Shown here piece by piece: positions 7,898 to 17,177 of a DNA stretch of 64,000 nucleotides. Numbering within the stretch: the stretch's first letter is position 1; each line of letters starts with the position of its first letter. Position numbers and translations under genes: made by a program. The notes under the pieces were generated by a model that saw only the letters and a list, made by a program, of their open reading frames with translations, was not told the origin of the DNA and did no database searches. This DNA comes from Methylobacterium oryzihabitans (GTDB lineage: Bacteria; Pseudomonadota; Alphaproteobacteria; Rhizobiales; Beijerinckiaceae), in the NCBI RefSeq assembly GCF_004004555.2, contig NZ_SACP01000003.1, positions 1-64,000 on the forward strand. Direction: 5' to 3'.

Positions 7898-10800
7898 TCA
7901 CGCCGGCAGCGATTCCGGGTGCAGGTGCGGGGCACTCCCGGCCTTGCCGGCGATCCGGGGCGGCCTGCGGCGCGAGAACATCAGGATCAGCACCGGCAGG
8001 ATCAGCAGGATCAGGAGCGGCGCCAGCGCCATGCCGCCGACCACCACCAGGGCGAGGGGCTTCTGGACCTGCGACCCGACCCCGCTGGAGAAGGCGGCGG
8101 GCAGCAGGCCGACGCCCGCGACGACGCAGGTCATCACCACCGGCCGCATCTGGGTGTGGCAGGTGCGCAGCATCGCCCGCACCCGCTCCTCGCCGGCGGC
8201 GACGAGGCCGTTGTAGTGCGAGATCACGATGATCCCGTCCATTACCGCGATGCCGAGCAGCGCGATGAAGCCGATCGCCGCCGAGACGCTGAACGGGGTC
8301 GCGGTCAGTGCCAGCCCGAGTATGCCGCCTGCCACCGCCATCGGGATCACGCTCAGCGCCAGCAGGGTGTCGACGATCGAGTTGAAGTTCATGAACAGCA
8401 GGATCGCGATCAGCCCGACCGCCAGCGGCACCGTCACCGACAGCCGCGCCAGGGCGCCCTGCATGTTGTTGAACTCGCCGACGAGCTCGATCCGGTAGCC
8501 CGGCGGCAGTGCCACCTCGGACGCGACCTTCTCGCGCGCCTCGATGATCGTGCTGCCGAGGTCGCGGTCGCGGACGCTGAACTTCACCGGCAGGTAGCGC
8601 TCCTGGCCCTCGCGGTAGATGTAGGCCGGGCCCGAGACCAGCTCGACCGTCGCGACCGAGGACAGCGGCAGTTGAAGCACCGTGCCGTTGGCGCCCTGGC
8701 CGGTGATGCGCAGGTTGCGGATCGCCGCGACGCTCTGGCGGAACTGCGAGGCGAGGCGCACGATCATCGGATAGTGCCGGTCGCTGCCGCCGTCGTAGAG
8801 GTCGCCGGCGCTGTCGCCGCCGATCGCGGTGCGCACCGTCGAGTTGATGTCGCCGGGGGTCAGCCCGTAGCGGGCGGCCCGGGTGCGGTCGACGTTGATC
8901 TGCACCGTCGGCTGGCCCAGCGACGTGAACACCCCGAGATCGGTGACGCCGGGGATCGTCTTGAGCGAGGCCTCGACCTTGCGGGCGATGTCGGTGAGGG
9001 TCTGGAGGTCGGGGCCGAAGATCTTGAACGAGTTCTCGCCCTTGATGCCCGACACCGCCTCGGCGACGTTGTCCTGGAGGTACTGCGAGACGTTGAACTC
9101 GACGCCGGGGAACTCGCGCCTGAGCTTGTCGAGCAGCTCGTCCAGCATCGCCTCCTTGGTCACGCCCGGCCGCCACTTCTCGACCGGCTTGAGCGGCGCG
9201 AAGAACTCGCCGTTGAAGAAGCCGGCGGCGTCGGTGCCGTCGTCGGGCCGGCCGTGCTGCGACACCACCCGCTCGATCTCCGGCACCTCGGCCATGATCC
9301 GGCGGATGCGGTTGACGTAGGTGTTGCCCTCGGCGAGCGAGATCGTCGCCGGCATCGTGGCGCGCAGCCACAGGTTGCCTTCCTCGAGCTTGGGCAGGAA
9401 TTCGAGGCCGAGCCCGCGGCCGGTGACCGCGACCCCGGCGAAGACCAGGGCGGCGAGGCCGAGCGTCAGCACCCGGTTGGCGACGGCGGCGCGCACCACC
9501 GGGCGGTAGAGCCGGTCGAGGGTGCGCACCAGCAGGGTCTCGACCTCCTCGATGTGCTCGGGCAGCAGGTAGGCCGACAGCACCGGCGTCACCGTGAAGG
9601 TGGCGATGAGGCCGCCGGCGAGCGCATAGGCGTAGGTCTGCGCCATCGGGCCGAAGATGTGGCCCTCGACGCCCGTGAGGGTGAAGAGCGGCAGGAAGCC
9701 TGTGATGATGATGACCGCCGCGAAGGCGATCGAGCGGCTGACGTCGCTCGACGCGAGCACGATCCGCCGCATCTTGTCGCCGAGCCCGGTGGCGGCGAGC
9801 GGCGCCCCGGCATGGCCGGAGACCGGCGTGCCGTGGCCCGACAGGCGCCGGAAGATGCTCTCGACCATGATGACCGTACCGTCGACGATCAGGCCGAAAT
9901 CGAGGGCGCCGACCGAGAGCAGGTTGGCCGATTCGTCGCGCGCGACGAGGATCACCACCGCGAAGAACAGCGCGAACGGGATCGTCGCCACCACGATCAG
10001 GGCGCTGCGCAGGTTGCCGAGGAACAGCCACTGGATCACCAGGATCAGGGCGATGCCGAACACCATGTTGTGCAGCACGGTGTGGGTCGTGACCTCGATC
10101 AGGTCGGAGCGGTCGTAGATCCGCTCGATCCGCACCCCGGGCGGCAGGATCCCGGCGGCCTCGATGCGCCGCACCTCCTCCTCGACCGCCTGGATCGTCG
10201 GCGTGCTCTTCTCGCCCCGGCGCATCAGCACGATGCCCTGGACGACGTCGTCGTCCTCGTTCATCCCGGCGATGCCGAGCCGCGGCTGGTGGCCGATGGT
10301 GACGCTGGCGACGTCGCGCACCAGCACCGGCGCCCCGCCCGACGAGGTCAGCACCGTCTGCTCGATGTCGTCGACCGAGCGGATCAGGCCGACGCCGCGC
10401 ACCACCGCCGACTGGCTGCCGAGGCTGATGCGGTCGCCGCCGACGTTGAGGTTGCTGTCGGTGAGGGTCTTGGTGAGGTTGGCGAGCGTCAGGCCGTAGG
10501 CGGTGAGCCGGTCGAGGTCGACGTTGACCTCGAAGGTCTTGGTCTTGCCGCCCCAGCCGATCACGTCGATGACGCCCGGCACGGCGCGGAAGCGCCGCCG
10601 CAGCACCCAGTCCTGCAGGGTCTTGAGGTCGAGGACGCTGTAGCCCGCCGGCGCCGCGAGCTTGTAGCGGAAGATCTCGCCGATCGGGCTCACCGGCGAG
10701 ATTGCCGGCTTGGCGTTGTTCGGCAGTTGGTCGAGCTGCGCCAGCCGGTTGAGGACCTGCTGCTCGGCCTCCTGGTAGGTGAACTCGAAGCCGAATTGCA

Positions 10801-11080
10801 GCTTCACGTCCGACAGGCCGTAGAGCGAGACCGTGCGGACCTGCTTGAGGTTCGGCAGGCCCGAGGTGATGACCTCGATCGGCACGGTGATGTAGCGCTC
10901 GATCTCCTCGGCCGAGAGCCCCGGCGCCTGGGTGATGACGTCGATCATCGGCGGGGTCGGGTCCGGATAGGCCTCGATGTTGAGGTTCCGGAACGCCGCC
11001 AGCCCGGCGACGACGAGGAGCACGAAGGCCAGCACCACGAGGGCGCGCTGCCGCAGGGCGAGGGCGACGATGCCGGTCAT
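7898..11080 (-). CDS. czcA: Heavy-metal efflux RND transporter, CzcA/CusA family
   Basis: A 1060-residue inner-membrane RND pump that exports divalent metal ions in exchange for protons. It begins with a typical TM1, followed by the periplasmic porter loop (AYPDPTPPMIDVITQAPG) and the TM4 proton-relay motif ALDFGLIVDGTVIMVES, in which the D-F-G, V-D-G and V-E acidic residues of CzcA-like pumps are conserved. This argues for Zn/Co/Cd/Ni rather than drugs. The periplasmic adaptor is encoded upstream with 99 bases between. No outer-membrane factor is nearby, so a TolC-type channel elsewhere must complete the complex. Confidence 0.93.
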   Translation of the reverse strand: MTGIVALALRQRALVVLAFVLLVVAGLAAFRNLNIEAYPDPTPPMIDVITQAPGLSAEEIERYITVPIEVITSGLPNLKQVRTVSLYGLSDVKLQFGFEFTYQEAEQQVLNRLAQLDQLPNNAKPAISPVSPIGEIFRYKLAAPAGYSVLDLKTLQDWVLRRRFRAVPGVIDVIGWGGKTKTFEVNVDLDRLTAYGLTLANLTKTLTDSNLNVGGDRISLGSQSAVVRGVGLIRSVDDIEQTVLTSSGGAPVLVRDVASVTIGHQPRLGIAGMNEDDDVVQGIVLMRRGEKSTPTIQAVEEEVRRIEAAGILPPGVRIERIYDRSDLIEVTTHTVLHNMVFGIALILVIQWLFLGNLRSALIVVATIPFALFFAVVILVARDESANLLSVGALDFGLIVDGTVIMVESIFRRLSGHGTPVSGHAGAPLAATGLGDKMRRIVLASSDVSRSIAFAAVIIITGFLPLFTLTGVEGHIFGPMAQTYAYALAGGLIATFTVTPVLSAYLLPEHIEEVETLLVRTLDRLYRPVVRAAVANRVLTLGLAALVFAGVAVTGRGLGLEFLPKLEEGNLWLRATMPATISLAEGNTYVNRIRRIMAEVPEIERVVSQHGRPDDGTDAAGFFNGEFFAPLKPVEKWRPGVTKEAMLDELLDKLRREFPGVEFNVSQYLQDNVAEAVSGIKGENSFKIFGPDLQTLTDIARKVEASLKTIPGVTDLGVFTSLGQPTVQINVDRTRAARYGLTPGDINSTVRTAIGGDSAGDLYDGGSDRHYPMIVRLASQFRQSVAAIRNLRITGQGANGTVLQLPLSSVATVELVSGPAYIYREGQERYLPVKFSVRDRDLGSTIIEAREKVASEVALPPGYRIELVGEFNNMQGALARLSVTVPLAVGLIAILLFMNFNSIVDTLLALSVIPMAVAGGILGLALTATPFSVSAAIGFIALLGIAVMDGIIVISHYNGLVAAGEERVRAMLRTCHTQMRPVVMTCVVAGVGLLPAAFSSGVGSQVQKPLALVVVGGMALAPLLILLILPVLILMFSRRRPPRIAGKAGSAPHLHPESLPA

Positions 11081-11179
11081 GACGCGATGGCTTTCAAGGT
11101 GGGTTCGTGCCCTCGCCCGGCGGTTCGGCGCGCGGCGTGGCGTTCGGTCGGGTCTGGAGGCCGGCGGAGCGGGAGCCGC

Positions 11180-12442
11180 TCAGCCCTGGTTGGTCATCCG
11201 GTCGATGAACAGCGAGCCGCGGGTGATGACGCGCTCGCCCTGCTTCAGCCCGTCGAGAACCTCGATCGTGTCGCCGTCGATGATGCCGGTGCGGACCCGG
11301 CGATTCTCGACGGTGTTGTCGGCCTTCAGCACCCAGACGCTCGCCTTGTTGCCCTCGAGGATCACCGCCGGGCGCGGGATCGCGGCGGAGATCGACTCGC
11401 GCTCGTTGAGGATGCGCACGTTGGCGTACATTTCGGGCTTCAGCAGCCCCTGCCTGTTGTCGATTTCGGCCCGCACCACGATGCGGCGGGTCGCCGGGTC
11501 GACCGAGCTGCCGATGAAGCTGACCTTGCCGTCGAACACCTTGTCCGGGTAGGCCAGGACCCGGAACTGCAGCCGCTCGCCCATCTCGACCTTGGCGGCG
11601 TCGGTCTCGCGCAGCTGCGCGATCAGCCAGACCTTCGACAGGTCGCCGATGAGGTAGGACGGCTCGCCGCTGTTGCTGACGTACTGGCCCGGCCCGATCT
11701 TGCGCTGGATGATGGTGCCGCTGAGCGGCGCGTTGATCGGCGTGTCGGGGTTGATCGCACCCTTCTGGAGCGCGGTCATCTCGTCGTCGCGCAGGCCGAG
11801 GATGCGCAGGCGGTTGCGCACCGCCTCGAGGCCGACCTCCGCCGTGCGGGCGTCGTTCTGGGCGGCGTTGAGGTCGTTCTGGGCGTTCTGCAGCTCGCGC
11901 AGGGTGGTCGCGCGGGTCTCGTAGAGGTCGCGCTGGCGCTTCTCGGCCGCCTGGGCCAGGGTGAGCTGCGAGCGGCCCTTGCTCAGCACGTTGAGGGCCG
12001 AGAGGTAGTCGTTCTGGGCCTGGACCATCTCGCTGGACTGGACCGAGAACAGCGGCTGGCCGCGCTCGACCCGTTCGCCGGCGCGGGCGAGGATCTGCAC
12101 GACGCGGCCCTGGTAGGGCGAGAAGACCGGCGTCGCCTGGTACTCGTCGACGCCGATCTTGCCCTCGGTGAGGATCTCCTCGGAGAACAGGCGCTGCTCC
12201 ACCGGCGAGGTCGACACGGTGGCGAGCTGCTCGGGCGTCAGCACGAAGCCGGTTGCGCCGCCGGCGGCATTGCCGCGCGGGGCCGGGATGTAGGCGGCGC
12301 GCTCGGCCGCGTCCGCGGCGCCGCCCTGCCGCAGCTGGGCGTAACCGAGGCCGGTCCCGGCCGCGAGCACGGCGAGGATGAGAATCTGGGTGCGCAGCTT
12401 CAGCCCGCGGGGCGGAGGGGGCGCAGCATCGGCGTCGGTCAT
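11180..12442 (-). CDS. czcB: Efflux RND periplasmic adaptor subunit (CzcB/CusB-like)
   Basis: A 420-residue membrane-fusion protein linking the CzcA-like pump to an outer-membrane channel. An N-terminal membrane anchor (about 17-37) is followed by a lipoyl/barrel-sandwich half (PVFSPYQGRVVQILARAGERVERGQPLF), a long coiled coil (about 140-215, Gln/Ala/Arg-rich) and the beta-barrel and membrane-proximal domains (INAPLSGTIIQRKIGPGQYV). There is no His-rich metal-sensing extension. It is the first gene of the czcB-czcA unit; 293 bases of non-coding DNA separate it from the divergent small membrane protein. Confidence 0.92.
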   Translation of the reverse strand: MTDADAAPPPPRGLKLRTQILILAVLAAGTGLGYAQLRQGGAADAAERAAYIPAPRGNAAGGATGFVLTPEQLATVSTSPVEQRLFSEEILTEGKIGVDEYQATPVFSPYQGRVVQILARAGERVERGQPLFSVQSSEMVQAQNDYLSALNVLSKGRSQLTLAQAAEKRQRDLYETRATTLRELQNAQNDLNAAQNDARTAEVGLEAVRNRLRILGLRDDEMTALQKGAINPDTPINAPLSGTIIQRKIGPGQYVSNSGEPSYLIGDLSKVWLIAQLRETDAAKVEMGERLQFRVLAYPDKVFDGKVSFIGSSVDPATRRIVVRAEIDNRQGLLKPEMYANVRILNERESISAAIPRPAVILEGNKASVWVLKADNTVENRRVRTGIIDGDTIEVLDGLKQGERVITRGSLFIDRMTNQG

Positions 12443-12735
12443 CGCGCTCTACTCGGCAGATCGATCAAACGCCCTGAGGCGGCCTGCCGAATGCAATGAG
12501 CCGGCCGCCGACTTCGTTCCAGTGCGCTGACCCGCGCTATCACACAAGACGTTACGAGAGTCGATAAGGGCCGACTGCGACGGAACCGTGACGCGGCGCG
12601 GCAACGGTCTCGGATTGTGGCTTATTCCACCCGATCTAAGTCGAGAGGAACTCGGCCGGAGGCGTCCATCATGATAAGTCGCCGGGTCCGCCGGCGCTGC
12701 GGCACGACCGCGGCCGCGTTCCCAGGAGGCCCCCG

Positions 12736-12951
12736 ATGCTCAAGTCCGTCCTGTCCATCGCCGTCGTCGGCCTCGGCCTCAAGGACATCCGGGCGCTGTG
12801 GGCGTTGATGCTGGTCTGCGCCGCCACCCTGGCCGGTGCGGTGCATCTGGCGGTGCATCACGGCCTCGGCTGGGGGCCGACCCTGCGGGCGCTGTCCGTG
12901 CTCGACGTGATCGGGGTGCTCGCCTACGTCGCCGGCATCGTTCTGTTCTGA
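12736..12951 (+). CDS. Small two-helix membrane protein, unknown
   Basis: A 71-residue protein with two or three hydrophobic segments (about 4-15, 20-42 and 55-71) and a perfect ribosome site, AGGAGG, 6 bases before ATG 12736. No family recognised. It is divergent from the metal-efflux genes, so a role in envelope metal stress is possible but only by position. Confidence 0.6.
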   Translation: MLKSVLSIAVVGLGLKDIRALWALMLVCAATLAGAVHLAVHHGLGWGPTLRALSVLDVIGVLAYVAGIVLF

Positions 12952-13003
12952 GGGCTTCTCTGTTTGAGTGGCCGCTCATCGTATCAACCGCGCGAAGCAC
13001 CCC

Positions 13004-13045
13004 TTTCCCGGATCTCCTTCCACTGCGTTCCAGTCGTCCGGGAAA
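13004..13045. repeat. Dispersed palindromic repeat unit (copy A)
   Basis: Bases 13004-13012 (TTTCCCGGA) and 13037-13045 (TCCGGGAAA) form a perfect 9-bp stem around 24 bases. The 39 bases 13007-13045 are nearly the same as 62536-62575, including CCCGGATCTCCTTCC and CCAGTCGTCCGGGAAA, with one indel in the loop. This is a repeat family shared with the region near 62.5 kb. The rest of the 266-base gap (12952-13217) holds only the catalase terminator. Confidence 0.75.
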
Positions 13046-13158
13046 CGGCTGCTTGTTCTTCAGACCGAGAGGCAAGCAGGCTCTGAGGCAGGGTGGGTCG
13101 CCGCCCGGGTGACGCCGCGTCGGGGATGGCGCGACGATCTTCCGCCGCACAGCAAGAA

Positions 13159-13186
13159 CCCCGCCCGGACGGGGATCCGGGCGGGG
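13159..13186 (-). terminator. Terminator hairpin after katA
   Basis: Bases 13159-13169 and 13176-13186 form a perfect 11-bp GC-rich stem with a 6-base loop, 31 bases past the katA stop. Read on the minus strand it is followed by GGTTCTT, a weak U-tract, consistent with intrinsic termination of katA. Confidence 0.7.
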
Positions 13187-13217
13187 CTGCGATGGCAGGT
13201 CAGATCGGGCGCGAGCC

Positions 13218-14807
13218 TTACTCGGCCGCGACCTTGTGGGCCTGGGTGCCGTCCGAGTAGGTCTCGGCCTGGAGGCGCTGGCCCGGGGCGGCGCGGCCCG
13301 GCAGCGGCGGCAGGGCCTTGGCCTTCTCCAGGTCGATGCCCGCCCCCTCGGCGACGCGGCGGCCGTACTCCTCGTCGGCGTGCCAGAAGTGCCAGACCAT
13401 CCGGAGCTGGATCGGCTCCGGGCACTGCTTCATGTCGCCGACGAGGTTGGCGATCAGCTCGTCGCGCTCCCACGGCTCGAAGCTGCGGTAGCGCTCGCCG
13501 GCCTGGGTGTAGTCGTCCTCGGTGCGCGAGGTCTGGTAGCGGCCGAGATTGCCCTGCACCGGCTGGTGGTAGTCGCGCGCGGGCTTGGGCGCCTCGCGCA
13601 GGCCCTCGGCCAGCGTGCTCGGCTCGTAGTTGATGTGCCGGTTCGGGCCGGTGCCGTCGACGTGATAGGTCATCACGCCGTCGCGCTGGTTTGAATACAC
13701 CTTCACGCCCGGCTGCGGCGCGTTGATCGGCAGTTGCAGGTAGTTGGCGCCGACGCGGTAGCGCTGGGTGTCCGAGTACGACAGCGTCCGGCCCTGGAGC
13801 ATCTTGTCGTCCGAGAAGTCGATGCCGTCGACCAGCACGCCGGTGCCGAACGCCGACTGCTCGACCTCGGCGAAGAAATTGTCCGGCACCCGGTCGAGCA
13901 CCATCCGGCCGCACTTGAGCAGCGGGAACTGGTCCACGGGCCAGAGCTTCGTGTCGTCGAGCGGATCGAACGACAGGTGGTCGTTCGGGCCGTCCGGCAT
14001 GATCTGCACCGCGAACTCCCACTCGGGGAAGTTGCCGGCCTTGATGTTGTCGTAGAGATCACGGGTCGCGTGGCCGACGTCCTTGGCCTGGATCTCGGAC
14101 GCCTGGGCCGAGGTCAGGTTGCGGACGCCCTGCTTCGGGATCCAGTGGAACTTGCACAGATGCGCCACGCCCTGGTCGTTGACCAGCTTGTAGGTGTTGA
14201 CGCCCGAGCCTTCCATCTCGCGGTAGTTCGCGGGAATGCCCCACGGCGACTTCAGGAACGTCACCATGTGGATCGATTCGGGGTGCTGCGACACGAAGTC
14301 GAAGAACCGCCACGCCTCCTGCCGGTTGGTCACCGGGTCGGGCTTGAAGGCGTGGATCATGTCCGGGAACTTGATCGCGTCCCGGATGAAGAAGATCTTC
14401 AGGTTGTTGCCGACGAGGTCCCAGTTGCCCTCGACGGTCTTGAACTTGACCGCGAAGCCGCGCGGGTCGCGCTCCGTCTCCGGGCTCTCCTTGGCGCCGG
14501 CCACGGTCGAGAAGCGCACGAACATCGGCGTCTTCACGCCGGTCTCGGTGAGCACGCGGGCGCGGGTGTACTTGGAGGCCGGCTCGTCGCCGATCTTGCC
14601 GTAGGCCTCGAACCAGCCGTGGGCGCCGGCGCCGCGGGCATGGACCACCCGCTCGGGGATCCGCTCGCGGTCGAAATGGGTGATCTTCTCGATGAACTGG
14701 TAGTTCTCGAGCGTCGCCGGCCCCCGCTCGCCGACCGTGCGCAGGCTCTGGTTGTCGCGGACCGGGTGGCCCTGGCGGGTCGTCAGGATGGGGCGTTGGT
14801 CGCTCAT
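13218..14807 (-). CDS. katA: Monofunctional heme catalase
   Basis: A 529-residue clade catalase converting hydrogen peroxide to water and oxygen. Catalytic His56 lies in [12 protein letters not shown], the distal asparagine in [13 protein letters not shown], and the proximal heme-ligand tyrosine in the R-x-x-x-Y context of [12 protein letters not shown]. The start at 14807 has AGGAG 5-9 bases before it; a 21-residue upstream extension is not conserved. It is transcribed away from oxyR, with 183 bases between the two starts, and is likely activated by OxyR. A strong hairpin follows the gene. Confidence 0.96.
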   Translation of the reverse strand: MSDQRPILTTRQGHPVRDNQSLRTVGERGPATLENYQFIEKITHFDRERIPERVVHARGAGAHGWFEAYGKIGDEPASKYTRARVLTETGVKTPMFVRFSTVAGAKESPETERDPRGFAVKFKTVEGNWDLVGNNLKIFFIRDAIKFPDMIHAFKPDPVTNRQEAWRFFDFVSQHPESIHMVTFLKSPWGIPANYREMEGSGVNTYKLVNDQGVAHLCKFHWIPKQGVRNLTSAQASEIQAKDVGHATRDLYDNIKAGNFPEWEFAVQIMPDGPNDHLSFDPLDDTKLWPVDQFPLLKCGRMVLDRVPDNFFAEVEQSAFGTGVLVDGIDFSDDKMLQGRTLSYSDTQRYRVGANYLQLPINAPQPGVKVYSNQRDGVMTYHVDGTGPNRHINYEPSTLAEGLREAPKPARDYHQPVQGNLGRYQTSRTEDDYTQAGERYRSFEPWERDELIANLVGDMKQCPEPIQLRMVWHFWHADEEYGRRVAEGAGIDLEKAKALPPLPGRAAPGQRLQAETYSDGTQAHKVAAE

Positions 14808-14986
14808 GGCAACTCCTCTGGCGTCTTGGGCGCTGGACCACCGCGAGGGGCCGGCGCCGGAACGGGTCACATGGGGATGGGCTCTAGGATCCCAAGGATC
14901 CGGAGCCCGAGAACCTCGAACCGTTCTCGTTCGAGCTTATGAACCGGTCGTGACACGAGAGCCAATGCATCGTTGCGACGATCGTG

Positions 14987-15001
14987 ATAGATGCAGCCTA
15001 T
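14987..15001 (+). promoter_or_regulatory. OxyR-type half-site ATAG-N7-CTAT overlapping the oxyR start
   Basis: ATAG (14987-14990), seven bases, then CTAT (14998-15001) match the spacing of one half of the tetrameric OxyR site. It overlaps the ATG at 14991, so binding would repress oxyR itself; if so, translation may begin at the ATG at 15000. The second ATAG-N7-CTAT half expected seven bases upstream is not a match. Confidence 0.4.
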
Positions 15002-15941
15002 GAACGCCGCGGCCTTGTCCCTCCGGGATCTCGAATACGTCGTCGCCCTGGCCGAGGAGGGCCATTTCGGGCGCGCGGCCGAGCGCTGCAACGTCAGCCA
15101 GCCGACGCTGAGCGTCCAGGTGCGAAAGCTCGAAGGGCTGCTCGGCCTCGTCCTGTTCGAGCGCAGCCAGCGCCGGATCCTGCTCACCGCCGGCGGCGAG
15201 GCGGTGGTGCGGCAGGCCCGGCTCGTCCTCGCCGAGGCGCGCCGGCTGCTCACGGTCGCCCGCGAGGGCAGCGGCACCGCCCTCTCGGGGCGGCTCGAAC
15301 TGGCGGCGATCCAGACCCTCGGGCCGTACCTTTTTCCGCGCGTCCTGCGCCGCCTGCGCCAGGACTTCCCGGAGGTCGCGCTGGCGCTGAGCGAGGGCCG
15401 CACCGCCGAGATCCTCGACGGCCTGCGCGACGGGCGGATCGACGCCGCGCTCCTGTCGCTGCCGCTGCCGGAATCGGGGCTGACCGTCGCGCCGCTGTTC
15501 CGCGAGCCGTTCCTCCTCGCCTGCCCGGCCGATCACGACCTCGCGACCCATCCGGGCCCGCGGGCGGCCGACCTCGCCGGTCCCGGGCTGCTGCTCCTCG
15601 ACGAGGGCAACTGCCTGCGCGACCAGGCGGTGATGGCCTGCGGCGCCGGCCCGGCCACCGGGCGCCACGCCACCAGCCTGGAGACCCTGCGCTCGATGGT
15701 GGCGGCGGGGGCGGGCTACACCCTGCTGCCGGCGCTCGCCGCCCCGGCCGAGGCCGATCCGCACGGCCTCACGGTCACCCGCGGCTTCGGCGAGGACGGG
15801 CCGAGCCGGATCATCGCCCTGGTCTGGCGCGCCAGCGACCCGCGCAGCGGCGGCCTCGACCGGCTCGCCGCCTTCTTCCGGGCCCATGCCCCGGGCGCAA
15901 CCTTGCCCTGCGTCGATGCCGAAGCCGCCGCGGCGCCGTGA
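14991..15941 (+). CDS. oxyR: Hydrogen-peroxide sensor/activator OxyR (LysR family)
   Basis: A 316-residue LysR-type regulator. The winged helix-turn-helix is at about 10-70 (SLRDLEYVVALAEEGHFGRAAERC, QPTLSVQVRKLE). The effector domain contains the redox pair Cys208 and Cys217 in NCLRDQAVMAC, with the same C-LRDQ context and 9-residue spacing as E. coli Cys199/Cys208. This makes the assignment to OxyR firm. An alternative start at 15000 removes three residues. It is divergent from katA, its expected target. Confidence 0.95.
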   Translation: MQPMNAAALSLRDLEYVVALAEEGHFGRAAERCNVSQPTLSVQVRKLEGLLGLVLFERSQRRILLTAGGEAVVRQARLVLAEARRLLTVAREGSGTALSGRLELAAIQTLGPYLFPRVLRRLRQDFPEVALALSEGRTAEILDGLRDGRIDAALLSLPLPESGLTVAPLFREPFLLACPADHDLATHPGPRAADLAGPGLLLLDEGNCLRDQAVMACGAGPATGRHATSLETLRSMVAAGAGYTLLPALAAPAEADPHGLTVTRGFGEDGPSRIIALVWRASDPRSGGLDRLAAFFRAHAPGATLPCVDAEAAAAP

Positions 15942-16008
15942 CAGCGCCGCACTCGGCGTGTAGCCACCGACCTGCCGCCCTCCGCGCCCTCCCTGCCCCC
16001 GGACCGCC

Positions 16009-17088
16009 GTGCTCCAGCCCACCTCCGCGCTCCGGCGCCGCCTGCCCTCGGGCGCCGCCGCGCAATGGGCCGGGCTGGTCGCGGCCTCGGCGGCGCTCGC
16101 CGCCCTGTTCCACCTCGCCGGCTTCCCGGCCGCGCTCCTGCTCGGGCCGATGCTCGCCGGCATCGCCTTCGGGGTCGGCGGCGCGGCGGTGCGGGTACCC
16201 CGGGCCGGCTTCGCCGGCGCGCAGGCGCTGATCGGCTGCCTCGTCGCCCATTCGGTGACGCCGTCGATCGCCGCGACGCTGATCGAGGACGGCCCGCTGA
16301 TTCTCGCGGTGGTCGGCGTGACGGTGGTGGCGAGCGGCCTCGTCGGCTGGATCCTGACCCGGATCCGGCTCCTGCCCGGCACCACCGCCGCCTGGGGCTC
16401 GTCGCCCGGCGCCGCCGCCGCGATGGTGGCGATGGCGGAGGAGTACGGCGCCGACCCGCGCCTCGTCGCCTTCATGCAGTACGTCCGGGTCGCCTGCGTC
16501 GCGCTCTCGGCCTCGGTCGTCGCCCGCCTGTTCGTCGGCGCGAACCCGGCCGGCCCGGCCCCGACCGCCGACCCGACGCTGCCCGGCCTCCTCGTCACCC
16601 TCGCGGTGGCGGCCGGCGGGGCGTGGCTCGGGCGGCTGCTGCGCATCCCCGCCGGCGCCCTGGTCGGGCCGATGGCGATCGGCGCGGCGCTGCACGCAAC
16701 CGGGCTCGCCGAGCTCGCGCTGCCGCCCTGGCTGCTCGCGCTCGCCTATGCGGGCATCGGCTGGACCGTCGGCCTGCGCTTCACCACCGAGACGGTGCGC
16801 ACCACCCTGCACGCCCTGCCGGGGGTGCTGGTCGCGACCTTCGGGCTGATCGCCCTGTGCGGGCTGTGGGCCTACGGCCTGACCTTCCTGCTGCCGATCG
16901 ACCTGCTCACCGCCTTCCTGGCCACCAGCCCCGGCGGGCTCGATTCGGTGGCGATCATCGCGGTCGGATCGCGGGCGGACGTGTCGTTCGTACTCGCGGT
17001 CCAGACCCTGCGGCTCCTCGTCGTCATCGTCACCGGGCCGATCGTCGCCCGCTGGATCGCCCGCGGCGTGCCGCCCGAGCGCCGCTGA
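16009..17088 (+). CDS. AbrB-family (PF05145-type) integral membrane protein
   Basis: A 359-residue hydrophobic protein with about ten membrane segments in two similar halves, each with a conserved glycine/proline motif (AALLLGPMLAG at about 41-51; GALVGPMAIGAALHATG at about 218-234; LLPIDLLTAFLATSPGGLDSVAIIA at about 290-315). This matches the AbrB family often misnamed ammonia monooxygenase and assumed to be a transporter. The substrate is unknown. The start is GTG at 16009. It lies 67 bases after oxyR on the same strand and may be co-transcribed, but there is no evidence for a role in peroxide stress. Confidence 0.82.
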   Translation: MLQPTSALRRRLPSGAAAQWAGLVAASAALAALFHLAGFPAALLLGPMLAGIAFGVGGAAVRVPRAGFAGAQALIGCLVAHSVTPSIAATLIEDGPLILAVVGVTVVASGLVGWILTRIRLLPGTTAAWGSSPGAAAAMVAMAEEYGADPRLVAFMQYVRVACVALSASVVARLFVGANPAGPAPTADPTLPGLLVTLAVAAGGAWLGRLLRIPAGALVGPMAIGAALHATGLAELALPPWLLALAYAGIGWTVGLRFTTETVRTTLHALPGVLVATFGLIALCGLWAYGLTFLLPIDLLTAFLATSPGGLDSVAIIAVGSRADVSFVLAVQTLRLLVVIVTGPIVARWIARGVPPERR

Positions 17089-17177
17089 CCGGCCGCGGCC
17101 ACACTCGCATCGCCCGCCGAAACCGGGTATCGCACGGGCAGATCCGCCCGGCCGAACCGTTTCCTGGACCGCCCCCC

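Noticed and set aside
7919..12499. A 1526-codon open frame on the plus strand opposite the metal-efflux genes
   Set aside because: It is antisense to two clear genes; its product is His/Arg/Asp-rich with no domain. Long antisense frames are expected at this GC content.
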